Assembly (NCBI GenBank): GCA_902596655.1
Contig: CACJUX010000014.1
Coordinates: forward strand, 1-52,002
Reading direction: 5' to 3'
DNA: 52,002 nt
Source: an uncultured SAR116 cluster alpha proteobacterium
GTDB lineage: Bacteria > Pseudomonadota > Alphaproteobacteria > Puniceispirillales > Puniceispirillaceae
This document shows, one piece after another, positions 8,788 through 17,532 of the stretch. The notes under the pieces are model-generated. The model was not told where the DNA came from, did no database searches, and was given only the letters and a program-made list of their open reading frames with translations. A program made the position numbers and the translations under genes. Position 1 is the first letter of the stretch. Each line of letters begins with the position of its first letter.

Positions 8788-9128
8788 GACGCCGGAAGAT
8801 GTGGTGGTAGCTCATGCGTTCCATCTGCAGCAACCGCAAGTGGCCAAGTTGAAATAACCGCCGACAGTGGTAAGCGGTTATAGAGATGCGGAAACAGCTG
8901 GCCCCCGCGCGATTCTTCCCAGACAATCTCGATCGCAGTTGAGTCGACCTCAACAAGAACGAGATCAGGCTGACTGGCAAAATGTAGACGCGCCGTTTCC
9001 GCAACCTGACCGGCGCTTGAGAAATGGATGTAGCCGTCAACAAGATCAATTCCGGCTCCGGCAAAAAAACCGGCTGCTTCAGCCTGTTGCCATATTGTGG
9101 CCGGACAGATTTTGTAGATCATGGTCAT
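8784..9128 (-). CDS. DUF952 family protein
   Basis: A 114-residue protein with the DUF952 pattern: IYKICPATIWQQAEAAG at the start, DGYIHFSSAGQVAETA, LVLVEVDS, and the C-terminal HLYNRLPLSAV. The family has an ADP-ribosyltransferase-like small fold with conserved His and Ser (IHFS), but no established activity. The start is placed at ATG 9128, because GGAG lies 7 bases upstream and the family begins MxxIYK; a longer start at 9149 lacks support. The gene is usually found near pyrD in alphaproteobacteria, which is not the case here. Confidence 0.82.
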   Translation of the reverse strand: MTMIYKICPATIWQQAEAAGFFAGAGIDLVDGYIHFSSAGQVAETARLHFASQPDLVLVEVDSTAIEIVWEESRGGQLFPHLYNRLPLSAVISTWPLAVAADGTHELPPHLPAS

Positions 9129-9261
9129 TGGCAATCTCCAGCGTTGCATTTGCGGGCGACGACCTTTGCGCCTGAATGTCGCAAGAGGCGGTACAAGGCT
9201 TGACCAACCTGCAATTTTTATGGCTTTTAATAAATAGTAACAGATAACAACAGAGTCCTTT

Positions 9262-9780
9262 ATGGCTTTCGCTTCACCTCAAAAGCCGAAATTCAAACAA
9301 ACGCTGACAATTTGGCCTTACCGGTCGTTGTCAAAGCGTGGCTTTGCAATTGTCATGGCGGTGCTTGCCAGCGCGGCCTTCTGTATCGGTCTGGGCTTTT
9401 TCTTACTTGGGGCATGGCCAGTCATTGGTTTTTTGGGATTGGAAATCCTGGTTGTCTGGGGTGCGTTTAAGCTGAATTACCGGGCCGCGAGGCAGCGTCA
9501 GAAACTGACGGCAACCGAGCGTGAACTGGTTGTTGAAAATGTGGCGCCGACCGGCGAAACTGACATTGTCCGCATGTCTGCCGACTGGCTTCGTGTTGAG
9601 GTCACCCCGAAAACCCCACCGGAAATGTCAGCACGCTATCGCCAGCGCATTTATGTCACTTCCCATGGCAGACGCACGGAAATAGGCGGGTTTCTTCACC
9701 CTGCAGAAACCCCAAGACTTGCCGCCGAACTATCAACCATGCTGGACAATGCGCGGGATGCGCGACTGCAGGCCGGATAA
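9262..9780 (+). CDS. DUF2244 integral membrane protein
   Basis: A 172-residue protein with two adjacent membrane segments (about residues 27-49 and 52-71). They are preceded by the family's WPYRSLSKRGF and followed by KLNYRAARQRQ and a soluble C-terminal domain ending SHGRRTEIGGFLHPAE. This is the DUF2244 architecture. These proteins sit in alphaproteobacterial cytoplasmic membranes near respiratory or cytochrome genes, and function is not established. The gene stands alone between DUF952 (opposite strand) and the ABC permease. Confidence 0.85.
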   Translation: MAFASPQKPKFKQTLTIWPYRSLSKRGFAIVMAVLASAAFCIGLGFFLLGAWPVIGFLGLEILVVWGAFKLNYRAARQRQKLTATERELVVENVAPTGETDIVRMSADWLRVEVTPKTPPEMSARYRQRIYVTSHGRRTEIGGFLHPAETPRLAAELSTMLDNARDARLQAG

Positions 9781-9898
9781 ACTGGATTGAAAAAAAAACA
9801 TATCCTGACGCTCATAAGGCTTCAGCGAAGGGCTGATTTCTCACCGCTACGCGCAAAAAAGGCGTGAGTTTTATCGTTGGACAGGTCACACTGCGGCA

Positions 9899-10606
9899 AT
9901 GGAACTCATCGACCCCCTGAAATTGGCCTTTGCAATGCTGCTGGAGCTTGATCCTGAACTTATTAGCATCATTTCACTTTCCCTGATGGTCAGTTTCACC
10001 GCTGTTGGTGCGGCGTTGCTGATTGGCCTGCCGATTGGTGCACTATTGAGCAGCTACCGCTTTCCCGGCCGGTGGGTCATTATCACCCTCAGCAACACCT
10101 TTCTCGGCATGCCACCGGTTGTTGTCGGGCTGTTCATCTACGTCTTGATTTCACGCGCTGGACCATTTGGCTGGCTGGGGATTTTATACACAAGCTACGC
10201 TATGATGCTAGCACAATTTGTCCTTGTGCTGCCAATATCAATCGCCCTGTCAAGGCAGGCGTTCGAAACATTGAACAGTGAATATACACCGCTCTTCCTG
10301 TCCTTGAGGACAAGCAAAGTCAACCGCATTCTTGTGTTGATCAGCGAGGCACGGATAGCGCTTATAACCATTGCCCTTGCCTGTTTTGGAAGGGCCATTT
10401 CTGAAGTTGGTGCGGTGATGATTGTTGGTGGAAATATCCGTCACTCAACGCGTGTGATGACAACAGCAATCGGGCTTGAAACTTCAAGAGGTGAACTGGC
10501 GAAAGCATTAGCGCTGGGAGTTGTGTTGCTAGGTATTGCACTCAGTGTAAATATTACTAGTCAAGTGATTCGATCAAAGTTTGAAAGAAACATCGTTAAT
10601 GACTGA
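9899..10606 (+). CDS. ABC transporter permease, tungstate/molybdate (TupB/ModB-like) type
   Basis: A 235-residue inner-membrane permease with about five hydrophobic segments. The loop holding the EAA signature follows QAFETLNSEYTPLFLSLRTSK. FGRAISEVGAVMIVGGNIRHSTRVMTTAI is the most diagnostic region, typical of TupB-type tungstate permeases (quoted in parts: FGRAISEVGAVMIVGG, then NIRHSTRVMTTAI). The stop codon overlaps the ATPase start by several bases, so the two are coupled. The gene for the periplasmic binding protein, normally first in tupABC, is not adjacent. Whether the anion is tungstate or molybdate cannot be told from the permease alone. Confidence 0.85.
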   Translation: MELIDPLKLAFAMLLELDPELISIISLSLMVSFTAVGAALLIGLPIGALLSSYRFPGRWVIITLSNTFLGMPPVVVGLFIYVLISRAGPFGWLGILYTSYAMMLAQFVLVLPISIALSRQAFETLNSEYTPLFLSLRTSKVNRILVLISEARIALITIALACFGRAISEVGAVMIVGGNIRHSTRVMTTAIGLETSRGELAKALALGVVLLGIALSVNITSQVIRSKFERNIVND

Positions 10607-11282
10607 TAACAATACCAATAATTGTATCTTGCAAACTGATAACTTAATTGTTAGCCGAAATGGCAAGATTTTGCTAGACCGGATCAATCTAAGGATTGAG
10701 CGAGGCAGCCTGACTATGCTCCTTGGGCATAATGGCTCCGGTAAATCCGTCTTGTTGAGGACATTACATGGTCTGCTGGCAAAGACAGATGGCGATATTA
10801 ACGGACCACCCGCAAAGCGGCAGAAACTCGTTTTCCAAAAGCCAATATTGTTACGCCGAAGCGCGCGCAAACATTTCCGTTTTGTATGTCCCAGCTGTTC
10901 CGACAAAAACACTGAAGCCTGGTTTGCGCATGCCAATCTAGCAGCGCAGATGGACACACATGCGCATCAGCTCTCTGGTGGTGAACAGCAGAAACTTGCT
11001 CTGATCGGCGCATTGGCCAGCCAGCCAAGCCTGTTGTTTCTCGATGAACCCACATCGCATTTGGATTATGAATCGACAACGGCCATCGAACAAATGATTC
11101 AAGACGCTCATGCGGGTGGCACCACGATTATAATGACAAGCCACAACCGAGCGCAGGCTAAACGTCTCGCCCAGCATGTGTTGTTCATTCACGCAGGACA
11201 ATTGCTGGAGAGTCGCTCAGCAGATGACTTTTTTCACAAACCCAAGGATCCTATCGCCGATAATTTTCTAAATCATCTGTGA
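10599..11282 (+). CDS. ABC transporter ATP-binding protein, TupC-like
   Basis: A 227-residue ATPase. The Walker A motif is GHNGSGKS, the signature LSGGEQQKLALIGAL, Walker B LLFLDEPTSHLD, and the H-loop IIMTSHNRAQAKRL. The start is ATG 10599, inside the end of the permease; an upstream TTG at 10581 is less likely. It is short, lacking the C-terminal TOBE/Mop anion-sensing domain of ModC, which fits TupC. A segment after the Q-loop (HFRFVCPSCSDKNTEAWF) is unusual in having CPSC. It energises the permease at 9899. Confidence 0.88.
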   Translation: MTDNNTNNCILQTDNLIVSRNGKILLDRINLRIERGSLTMLLGHNGSGKSVLLRTLHGLLAKTDGDINGPPAKRQKLVFQKPILLRRSARKHFRFVCPSCSDKNTEAWFAHANLAAQMDTHAHQLSGGEQQKLALIGALASQPSLLFLDEPTSHLDYESTTAIEQMIQDAHAGGTTIIMTSHNRAQAKRLAQHVLFIHAGQLLESRSADDFFHKPKDPIADNFLNHL

Positions 11283-11371
11283 CAAGCTACTTGTAGCCCC
11301 TTTGTGATCAGGTCATATTGCCATATCAGAAGTAGCTGTTTCAGTTTCATGCTTGTTTGTAGGGTGGCCTT

Positions 11372-11677
11372 ATGATCATCAAAATTTTTATCAGAACCTT
11401 TCCATCAGCCGAAGAGTGTGAATTGTTTGAATCCATTCTGCAAACGCGCTGGCCAAGCCTGTTGGAAAATATTCCAAATGTTCGGTTTCGAGCCATCAAA
11501 AATGACCAGACACCGCATGTCAGCACGGTGATCTGGGAATTCCCTGATGAAGAAACCCAGCGTATGATCGAGAAGTTAATCGTTGAGAACATTCAGAAAT
11601 TTACCCAGACACTCTCACCAAAGACCATGTCGGTGACTGGCAAAACGCTTATGACGCTCGGCAGTTTTGAGGGTTAG
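11372..11677 (+). CDS. Hypothetical 101-residue protein
   Basis: A small acidic protein that I do not recognise. Alternating hydrophobic strands (IIKIFIRTF, STVIWEFPD) and helices with a terminal TMSVTGKTLMTLG would fit a small alpha/beta fold, perhaps a dimeric ferredoxin-like one, but no motif proves it. The ATG has an AGGGTGG-like ribosome site upstream. It stands alone between the ABC pair and an SDR, with about 190 bp of featureless sequence downstream. Confidence 0.6.
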   Translation: MIIKIFIRTFPSAEECELFESILQTRWPSLLENIPNVRFRAIKNDQTPHVSTVIWEFPDEETQRMIEKLIVENIQKFTQTLSPKTMSVTGKTLMTLGSFEG

Positions 11678-11866
11678 AGTGGGACTGCCAGCCACCTAGT
11701 AAAGGAACAAAACATCCGATGATCGGCAAAGCAGTTATGTCAATTCGGTTGTCTGGTCACGCGTCTAAAAATCGGATAGCGTGTATAGCCAAAGCTAAAA
11801 AATTTTCAAGCTGATCAAGGACCATGGGTAACTGCCAAATTTCGACAATGCGAGGAAAAGCTGAGG

Positions 11867-12607
11867 ATGGATGGCGATCGTAAAATCATAGTTCTGACAG
11901 GCGCAAGCCGGGGTATTGGGCATGCTACAGTAAAGCGATTTTCAATGGAGGGCTGGCGTGTAATCACCTGCTCACGGCATGGGTTTCCTGAAAACTGCCC
12001 TTGGGAAGCGGGACCAGAGGACCACCTGCAGATTGATCTCGCATCTCAGGAAGATGTAATTCGTGGGGCAAGTGAACTGGTTGAGCGATTGGATGGCAGG
12101 CCCCTACATGCGCTTGTCAATAATGCCGGCATTTCACCAAAATCTAAAGACGGTTCACGCCTTGACAGTTTGACCACGCCTATGAACGCTTGGCAGCAGG
12201 TATTTCAGGTTAATGTCTTTGCCCCAATCATGATGACAAAGGCCTTTGCCGAACCATTGCAGCGTGGCAAGGGAGCGGTTGTTAATGTCACCTCAATCGC
12301 CGGCAGCAGGGTGCATGATTTTGCTGGCTCCGCCTATGCAACGTCAAAGGCGGCCCTTGGTGCCCTTACCCGCGAGATGGCGTCTGATTTTGGCAAACTG
12401 GGGATACGTGTAAATGCGATCGCTCCAGGTGAAATCATGACAGATATTCTGAGTCCGGGTAGCGAGGAAGCCATTCTGCCACAGATACCGCTAGGACGTT
12501 TTGGTACACCTGATGAGGTTGCAGACACGATCTTCTTCCTATGCAGCGACGCCGCACAATATCTCAACGGTTCAGAAATCCATATTAATGGCGGCCAGCA
12601 CGTCTGA
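11867..12607 (+). CDS. SDR family oxidoreductase (FabG-like)
   Basis: A 246-residue classical SDR with TGASRGIGHA (residues 11-20), NNAGIS, the catalytic serine in NVTSIAGSR, and YATSKAALGAL with Tyr and Lys. The C-terminal LNGSEIHINGGQHV closes the tetramer fold. It lies 26 bp before an aminotransferase in the same direction and is the first gene of a run with that enzyme, an aldolase and a flavin-reductase-like protein. This suggests a catabolic operon in which it oxidises or reduces a hydroxy intermediate. The substrate is unknown. Confidence 0.9.
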   Translation: MDGDRKIIVLTGASRGIGHATVKRFSMEGWRVITCSRHGFPENCPWEAGPEDHLQIDLASQEDVIRGASELVERLDGRPLHALVNNAGISPKSKDGSRLDSLTTPMNAWQQVFQVNVFAPIMMTKAFAEPLQRGKGAVVNVTSIAGSRVHDFAGSAYATSKAALGALTREMASDFGKLGIRVNAIAPGEIMTDILSPGSEEAILPQIPLGRFGTPDEVADTIFFLCSDAAQYLNGSEIHINGGQHV

Positions 12608-12633
12608 CCGGCACCACAAGGGGGGCTTGACCC

Positions 12634-14043
12634 GTGACCTTTGATTTCACCTCATTTGGCAATTCGCCGGCCAGCCGCGACATTGCCTTTCACCTGCATC
12701 CCTACACGAATCCATCAATGCTTCGTGAGACAGGTCCACATATTATAGCCCATGGTGACGGCGTTTTCGTGCATGACGTCAATGGCAAAAAATTCTACGA
12801 AGGGATGAGTGGACTGTGGTGCACATCGCTCGGCTTCTCCGAACCAGAACTTGTCGATGCCGCAATTAAACAAATGAGAACCCTTCCTTTTTACCACAGC
12901 TTTGCTGGAAAAACCGTCAACCCGGCAATTGAGCTTGCTGAAAAGCTGATCAAATCCGCGCCGCCAGCAGGGCGGGAAAGCAAGATGAGCAAGGTCTATT
13001 TTGCTGCGTCTGGCTCTGAGGCCAATGACACTGCCATGAAAATGGTCTGGTATTACCACGCCGCCGTTGGCAACCCCGAAAAACGAAAGATTATCAGCCG
13101 CCAACGCAGCTATCACGGCGTCACAATCGCCGCTGCCAGCATGACCGCATTGCCCTACGCCCAAGATGGCTTTGGTTTGCCACTGGATTTTGTTAAGCAC
13201 ACGACGACCCCCGATTACTATAACGGTGCGTACGATGGTGAAACTGAGGCCGATTTTGTGGCGCGCTGTGCAACCGAATTGGAAACCTTGATCCTCTCAG
13301 AAGGGGCGGACAAAGTCGGCGCCCTGTTTGCTGAGCCAGTGATGGGTGCTGGCGGCGTAATCATCCCGCCAGCCGGTTATTTTGCCGCCATCCGGGAGGT
13401 ACTAAACAAATATGATGTCCTGTTGGTCGCAGATGAGGTGATCTGTGGCTTTGGGCGAACCGGCAATATGTGGGGGTCAGAGACTATGGATGTGCAACCA
13501 GACATTCTGACGTGTGCCAAGGCGCTGTCATCAGCCTATCTGCCGATCTCTGCAGTAATGCTGTCCGACCATGTCTACGGTCCGCTTGCCAAACAGGCCG
13601 AACAGCTCGGAATTTTTGGACATGGCTACACCTATTCAGCTCATCCAGTCTGTGCAGCCGTGGCCCTGCGTGCACAACAACTCATCGCCGAACGAGACAT
13701 TATCGGCCATGTTCGCCGCATCGCACCAGTTTTCGCCGCTCGAGTTGAAAAGTTTAACAGGTTCAATTTTATTGGCAATGTCCGTGCTATTGGACTGATC
13801 GGTGCGATCGAATTCTGTGCCGACAGCAGCAGCAAAAAGAAATTCGACCCAGCCCATAAAATTGCTGCCAAAGCTGTTAGCAAAATTCAGGCATATGGTG
13901 TCATTCTGCGGGCGCTACCAGGCGATATTATCGGTTTTTGCCCTCCCCTAATCATCAGCGAGGGCGAGCTTCATGACATGTTTGACCGGGTAGAGGCGGC
14001 GATGGATGCGTTGCAGCCATTTGCCGATGAAATACGTGCATAG
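12634..14043 (+). CDS. Class III aminotransferase (omega-amino acid--pyruvate type)
   Basis: A 469-residue PLP enzyme starting at GTG 12634, with a strong purine-rich ribosome site (aaggggggc) 9 bases upstream. Features are YEGMSGLWCTSLGF near the start, the phosphate-binding GSEAND, the PLP ring-stacking RSYHGVT, and DEVICGFGRTG with the PLP aspartate. The lysine is in CAKALSSAYLPI. The pattern fits omega-amino-acid or polyamine:pyruvate aminotransferases, which move a terminal amino group to pyruvate. Neighbours (SDR, class II aldolase) suggest an amino-sugar-like or amino-alcohol catabolic route, but this is inference. Confidence 0.9.
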   Translation: MTFDFTSFGNSPASRDIAFHLHPYTNPSMLRETGPHIIAHGDGVFVHDVNGKKFYEGMSGLWCTSLGFSEPELVDAAIKQMRTLPFYHSFAGKTVNPAIELAEKLIKSAPPAGRESKMSKVYFAASGSEANDTAMKMVWYYHAAVGNPEKRKIISRQRSYHGVTIAAASMTALPYAQDGFGLPLDFVKHTTTPDYYNGAYDGETEADFVARCATELETLILSEGADKVGALFAEPVMGAGGVIIPPAGYFAAIREVLNKYDVLLVADEVICGFGRTGNMWGSETMDVQPDILTCAKALSSAYLPISAVMLSDHVYGPLAKQAEQLGIFGHGYTYSAHPVCAAVALRAQQLIAERDIIGHVRRIAPVFAARVEKFNRFNFIGNVRAIGLIGAIEFCADSSSKKKFDPAHKIAAKAVSKIQAYGVILRALPGDIIGFCPPLIISEGELHDMFDRVEAAMDALQPFADEIRA

Positions 14044-14064
14044 AATTGTGCAAATGAGCTTGAA

Positions 14065-14892
14065 ATGAGCATTGCCTCACTGCGCGACGTTTTGGGGCCG
14101 GCAAAATCCGGGGGGTATGGCATTGTTGGCTTTGTCGTCCTGGGGTGGGAAGATGCCCTGGCCTATGTTGCGGCAGCCGAAGCCCTGAAAAGTCCTATTA
14201 TTTTACAGGCAGGACCGGGCTTCCGGCGACATATGCCGGTGGAGGTATCGGGGCCCATGTTCAGGCATCTGGCGGAAACAGCATCAGTGCCGATTGTCTG
14301 CCATATCGATCATGCAACAAGCCTTGAGGAGTGCGTAGCAGGCATTGATCATGGATTTTCCTCGGTAATGTATGATGGCTCACGCCTCAGTGTGGATGAG
14401 AATATCGCCAGAACTGCAACAGTTGTTGAATATGCGCGCCGTCATGGCGCGTCGGTCGAGGGTGAAATCGGCTTTGTCGGCTATGACTCCGGTGAAGAAT
14501 CAGAAATGACAATCCCCGGCGATGCAGCGCGGCTGGCATCCGAGGCAGAACTTGACGCGCTTGCCGTTTCGGTTGGCAATGTACATTTGCAACAGAAAAA
14601 GAAAGCCAATATCAATTTACAGCGTCTGGCAGAAATAGAGGCGGCCGCTGCCTGCCCATTGGTGATACATGGCGCATCAGGGGTGCCGGCGAAGATGCGC
14701 CGGCATCTTGCAACACAGACTGGCGTTTGCAAACTCAATATAGGCACCGAATTTCGTCAGTGTTTTGGAGATACACTCCGCACCGTGCTGGCAACGGAAT
14801 CTTCGCTGTTTGACCGGATTGCCATTCTAGATAGGACCCGTCAGCCCCTGCAGGCCATTGCCGAGCGGGCAATTGAAAACCTACGGTTGTAA
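14065..14892 (+). CDS. Class II fructose-bisphosphate aldolase family protein (GatY/KbaY/FbaA-like)
   Basis: A 275-residue zinc-dependent aldolase. The catalytic Asp and first zinc His are in CHIDHATS, the second-metal region is VEGEIGFVGYDSGEE, the next zinc His is in GNVHLQQKK, and the last in VIHGASGVP. The phosphate/substrate loop NIGTEFR is present. The family condenses or cleaves a ketose phosphate to DHAP plus an aldehyde. It follows the aminotransferase by 21 bp in the same direction. The substrate need not be fructose bisphosphate; by context it probably cleaves a catabolic intermediate. Confidence 0.87.
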   Translation: MSIASLRDVLGPAKSGGYGIVGFVVLGWEDALAYVAAAEALKSPIILQAGPGFRRHMPVEVSGPMFRHLAETASVPIVCHIDHATSLEECVAGIDHGFSSVMYDGSRLSVDENIARTATVVEYARRHGASVEGEIGFVGYDSGEESEMTIPGDAARLASEAELDALAVSVGNVHLQQKKKANINLQRLAEIEAAAACPLVIHGASGVPAKMRRHLATQTGVCKLNIGTEFRQCFGDTLRTVLATESSLFDRIAILDRTRQPLQAIAERAIENLRL

Positions 14893-14951
14893 AATGGTAA
14901 TTAAGTAATTTAATTTTCCCTAATAAATTGTTGTAAAAAAAGGATTATAGA

Positions 14952-15608
14952 ATGCACTTTGATCCACGAAACGACAAATGTCCACTGCCTTACTCACCCT
15001 TCAAATCCTGCACCGTACCACGGCCGATTGGATGGCTGTCGACTATCTCATCCAACGGGGTAGTCAATCTGGCACCCTACAGCCAATGGCAGAATCTAAC
15101 TTTCGATCCACCAATGGTGATGTTTGCCGCTAACCAGTTGAGCAGTGGTGAACGCAAAGACACAGTTGTCAACGCCGAAGAGACAGGCTGGTTTGTCTGG
15201 AACATGGCGACCTATGATTTGCGGGAGGCGGTTAATATCTCAGCGATGGAACTGCCAGCCGAGATCAACGAATTTGGGCGCGCCGGCGTAACGCCAATCA
15301 GCAGCATTGATGCCCCATGCCCACGCGTCAAGGAAAGCCCAGCACATTTTGAATGTCGCTACCTTTCAACCCACAGGCTGCGTGGCAATTCTTCGCATGG
15401 CTGGGTTGAGGTGGTCTATGGCGAAGTTGTCCGGATTCATGTCAACGATGATGTTATAACACCAGACGGCAAGTTGGACATCCCCCGCATCAAACCATTG
15501 GCACGACTTGGCTATTATGATTACACCGCGGTGACAGATGTGTTCGAAATGAGGATTCCAGGAGCATCCGGTGCCGCAGCAGCCGGTTTGGAAGGCAAAT
15601 CAGATTAG
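14952..15608 (+). CDS. Flavin-reductase-like (FMN-binding split barrel) protein
   Basis: A 218-residue protein with the flavin reductase domain: VPRPIGWLSTISSNGVVNLAPYS binds FMN (seen as PRPIGWLSTIS then NLAPYSQWQ). It is followed by DPPMVMFAANQ, KDTVVNAEETGWFVWNMA and a conserved HFECRYLSTH. Members bind FMN and act as flavin reductases or unknown oxidoreductases. The gene is 59 bp after the aldolase. It could continue the same operon or be separate, as an AT-rich gap with possible promoter elements precedes it. Confidence 0.85.
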   Translation: MHFDPRNDKCPLPYSPFKSCTVPRPIGWLSTISSNGVVNLAPYSQWQNLTFDPPMVMFAANQLSSGERKDTVVNAEETGWFVWNMATYDLREAVNISAMELPAEINEFGRAGVTPISSIDAPCPRVKESPAHFECRYLSTHRLRGNSSHGWVEVVYGEVVRIHVNDDVITPDGKLDIPRIKPLARLGYYDYTAVTDVFEMRIPGASGAAAAGLEGKSD

Positions 15609-15625
15609 GAAGCGCAACAGCCTGA

Positions 15626-16693
15626 TCAGCCGTCATCCTGACCTGCAAATTCACTTGATGACGCCCACAGATTGATTCCAGCGTCAACAGCCAGTGAATC
15701 AATACGCGCAAGCTCATCAGCGCTGAAATCAAGATTTTCGATGCTGGCGACGCAATCACGAATTTGATCGCTGGTCCGCGCTCCAATCAATGCTGTCGTT
15801 ATCTGCCCCGCAGGCTGCGCGCGCAGCACCCAGGCTAGCGCCATCTGCGCCAGTGTCTGGCTGCGTTCAGCAGCAATTGCGTTAAGGCCGCGAATTCGCT
15901 CCATCGTCTCCGGCTTGATATAGTTGCTGGAAAGCGAACTGTTGTCGCTGACACGGCTTATTGCTGGGATATCGACTAGATATTTTGACGTCAGCATCCC
16001 TTGCGCCAGCGGCGAAAATGCGATTGAACCAGCACCGACATCGCCCAATGTTTGCAGCAGGCCATCAGCCTCAAGCCACCTGTTGATCATCGAATAGCTT
16101 GGCTGATGGATCAGCAGCTTCACCCCCAAATCTCGAAGAATTGCCGTAGCCTCACGCGTGCGCTGGCTGTTGTAGGAAGAAATCCCAACATATAATGCCT
16201 TGCCCGCGTGCACCGCCTGCGCCAACGCGCCCATTGTCTCCTCGAGCGGCGTTTCCGGGTCAAAGCGGTGCGAATAGAATATATCAACATAATCCAGCCC
16301 CATCCGGGCCAGCGACTGATCAAGGCTGGCCAGCAGATACTTGCGGCTACCCCACTCGCCATAGGGGCCAGGCCACATATCATAGCCAGCTTTTGTGGAA
16401 ATAATCATCTCGTCGCGATAGGGCGCCAGGTCCTTTGCCAGTATCTGTCCAAATGCCGTCTCGGCACTGCCATAAGGCGGACCATAATTATTCGCCAGAT
16501 CAAAATGTGTGATGCCGGCATCAAAGGCGGTCAGGCACATGTCACGCTTGGTTTTGTGCGGGGTGGTCTCCCCAAAATTGTGCCACAAGCCCAGTGAAAT
16601 CACCGGCAGCTTCAACCCACTGCGCCCACAGCGACGGTAGACCATGCTGCCATATCTCTCAGTGCTTGCCCGGTAAGTTGCCTCCATAGTCAT
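15626..16693 (-). CDS. Aldo/keto reductase, YghZ-like
   Basis: A 355-residue AKR14-type enzyme related to L-glyceraldehyde-3-phosphate reductase. Asp and Tyr lie in FDLANNYGPPYGSAE, Lys in ISTKAGYDMWPGPYG and His in FYSHRFDPETPLEE. The long GEWGSRKYL loop is typical of the family. The start is ATG 16693, with GGAG 8 bases upstream; an in-frame ATG at 16858 adds a non-conserved leader. It is convergent with the flavin-reductase-like gene and divergent from the methyltransferase. Likely role: removal of reactive aldehydes or triose metabolism. Confidence 0.9.
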   Translation of the reverse strand: MTMEATYRASTERYGSMVYRRCGRSGLKLPVISLGLWHNFGETTPHKTKRDMCLTAFDAGITHFDLANNYGPPYGSAETAFGQILAKDLAPYRDEMIISTKAGYDMWPGPYGEWGSRKYLLASLDQSLARMGLDYVDIFYSHRFDPETPLEETMGALAQAVHAGKALYVGISSYNSQRTREATAILRDLGVKLLIHQPSYSMINRWLEADGLLQTLGDVGAGSIAFSPLAQGMLTSKYLVDIPAISRVSDNSSLSSNYIKPETMERIRGLNAIAAERSQTLAQMALAWVLRAQPAGQITTALIGARTSDQIRDCVASIENLDFSADELARIDSLAVDAGINLWASSSEFAGQDDG

Positions 16694-16857
16694 GAACTGT
16701 CTCCGTGATGGAACTTGCACGATCAAACTTGCTTTCAAAGTAACGCCAAACCCCATCAAATTAAACAGTCTTACCGGCGCATTCATATTTTCCGGAGACA
16801 AAATTTGTGGCAGATTGATCAGGGAGCCGATCACGACCAGCGGGTTTGCAGTTTGCA

Positions 16858-17532
16858 ATGAAATTTTTACAGCGAATGCGGCATTTGGCCATTGAGCGCA
16901 GGATCAATCAGACCTATACCAAGAGGCTAGTAGCAAAGGGCAGTCAACCTGAAGGCGTTTTCTGGAATTCAGAAGCCAATCAGATCAATCGCTTTGTGAC
17001 GCTGCTTGCCCTAATCAATACGGCAACCGGAACCGAGCCAAGCACCAGCAATGCCGGACGCCCTATTTCGATCGCTGAGATTGGGTGTGGCTACGGAGCG
17101 CTCTATAGCTATCTGCAGCAAAGAAATTCGCTCGACCGATGGCGTTATCACGGTGTTGATATAAATCCAGCTATGATTGCTGCCTGTCGACAGAATTTCC
17201 CAAATGAGGTCAACCATTTCAAGGTTGCTGACCGGCCGCAGCATGAGGTTGATTTCAGCGTCTTTTCTGGCACATTCAATTTGACACCAGTGGATAATTG
17301 CGAGCAATGGCTTGGCTATATTTTGCAGGGGCTGCAGAATTGCTGGCCACTTTCACGCCGGGGCATGGTGCTCAACTTCCTGTGTGCATCGGAGGCAAAA
17401 ATCAACAAGAATATCTTTTACACCAACAGGCTGCATTTCATAAACATGGCGGGCCAGAATTTTGGCCCGACGATTGCGGTGCCCACCAAGGATATTGACG
17501 GTGATTTCAGTTTTTTGATCAGCCGTGAATGA
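16858..17532 (+). CDS. Class I SAM-dependent methyltransferase-like protein
   Basis: A 224-residue protein with a Rossmann-type SAM motif I (AEIGCGYGALYSYL), motif II (YHGVDINPAMIAAC) and a later FSVFSGTFNLTP in the motif IV position. The start is ATG 16858; a TTG four codons upstream is possible. The N-terminus is rich in basic residues. A distinctive tail, FYTNRLHFINMAGQNFG, does not identify a substrate. It overlaps the spurious leader of the divergent AKR gene only. No operon partner follows; the next 760 bp lack intact genes. Confidence 0.78.
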   Translation: MKFLQRMRHLAIERRINQTYTKRLVAKGSQPEGVFWNSEANQINRFVTLLALINTATGTEPSTSNAGRPISIAEIGCGYGALYSYLQQRNSLDRWRYHGVDINPAMIAACRQNFPNEVNHFKVADRPQHEVDFSVFSGTFNLTPVDNCEQWLGYILQGLQNCWPLSRRGMVLNFLCASEAKINKNIFYTNRLHFINMAGQNFGPTIAVPTKDIDGDFSFLISRE

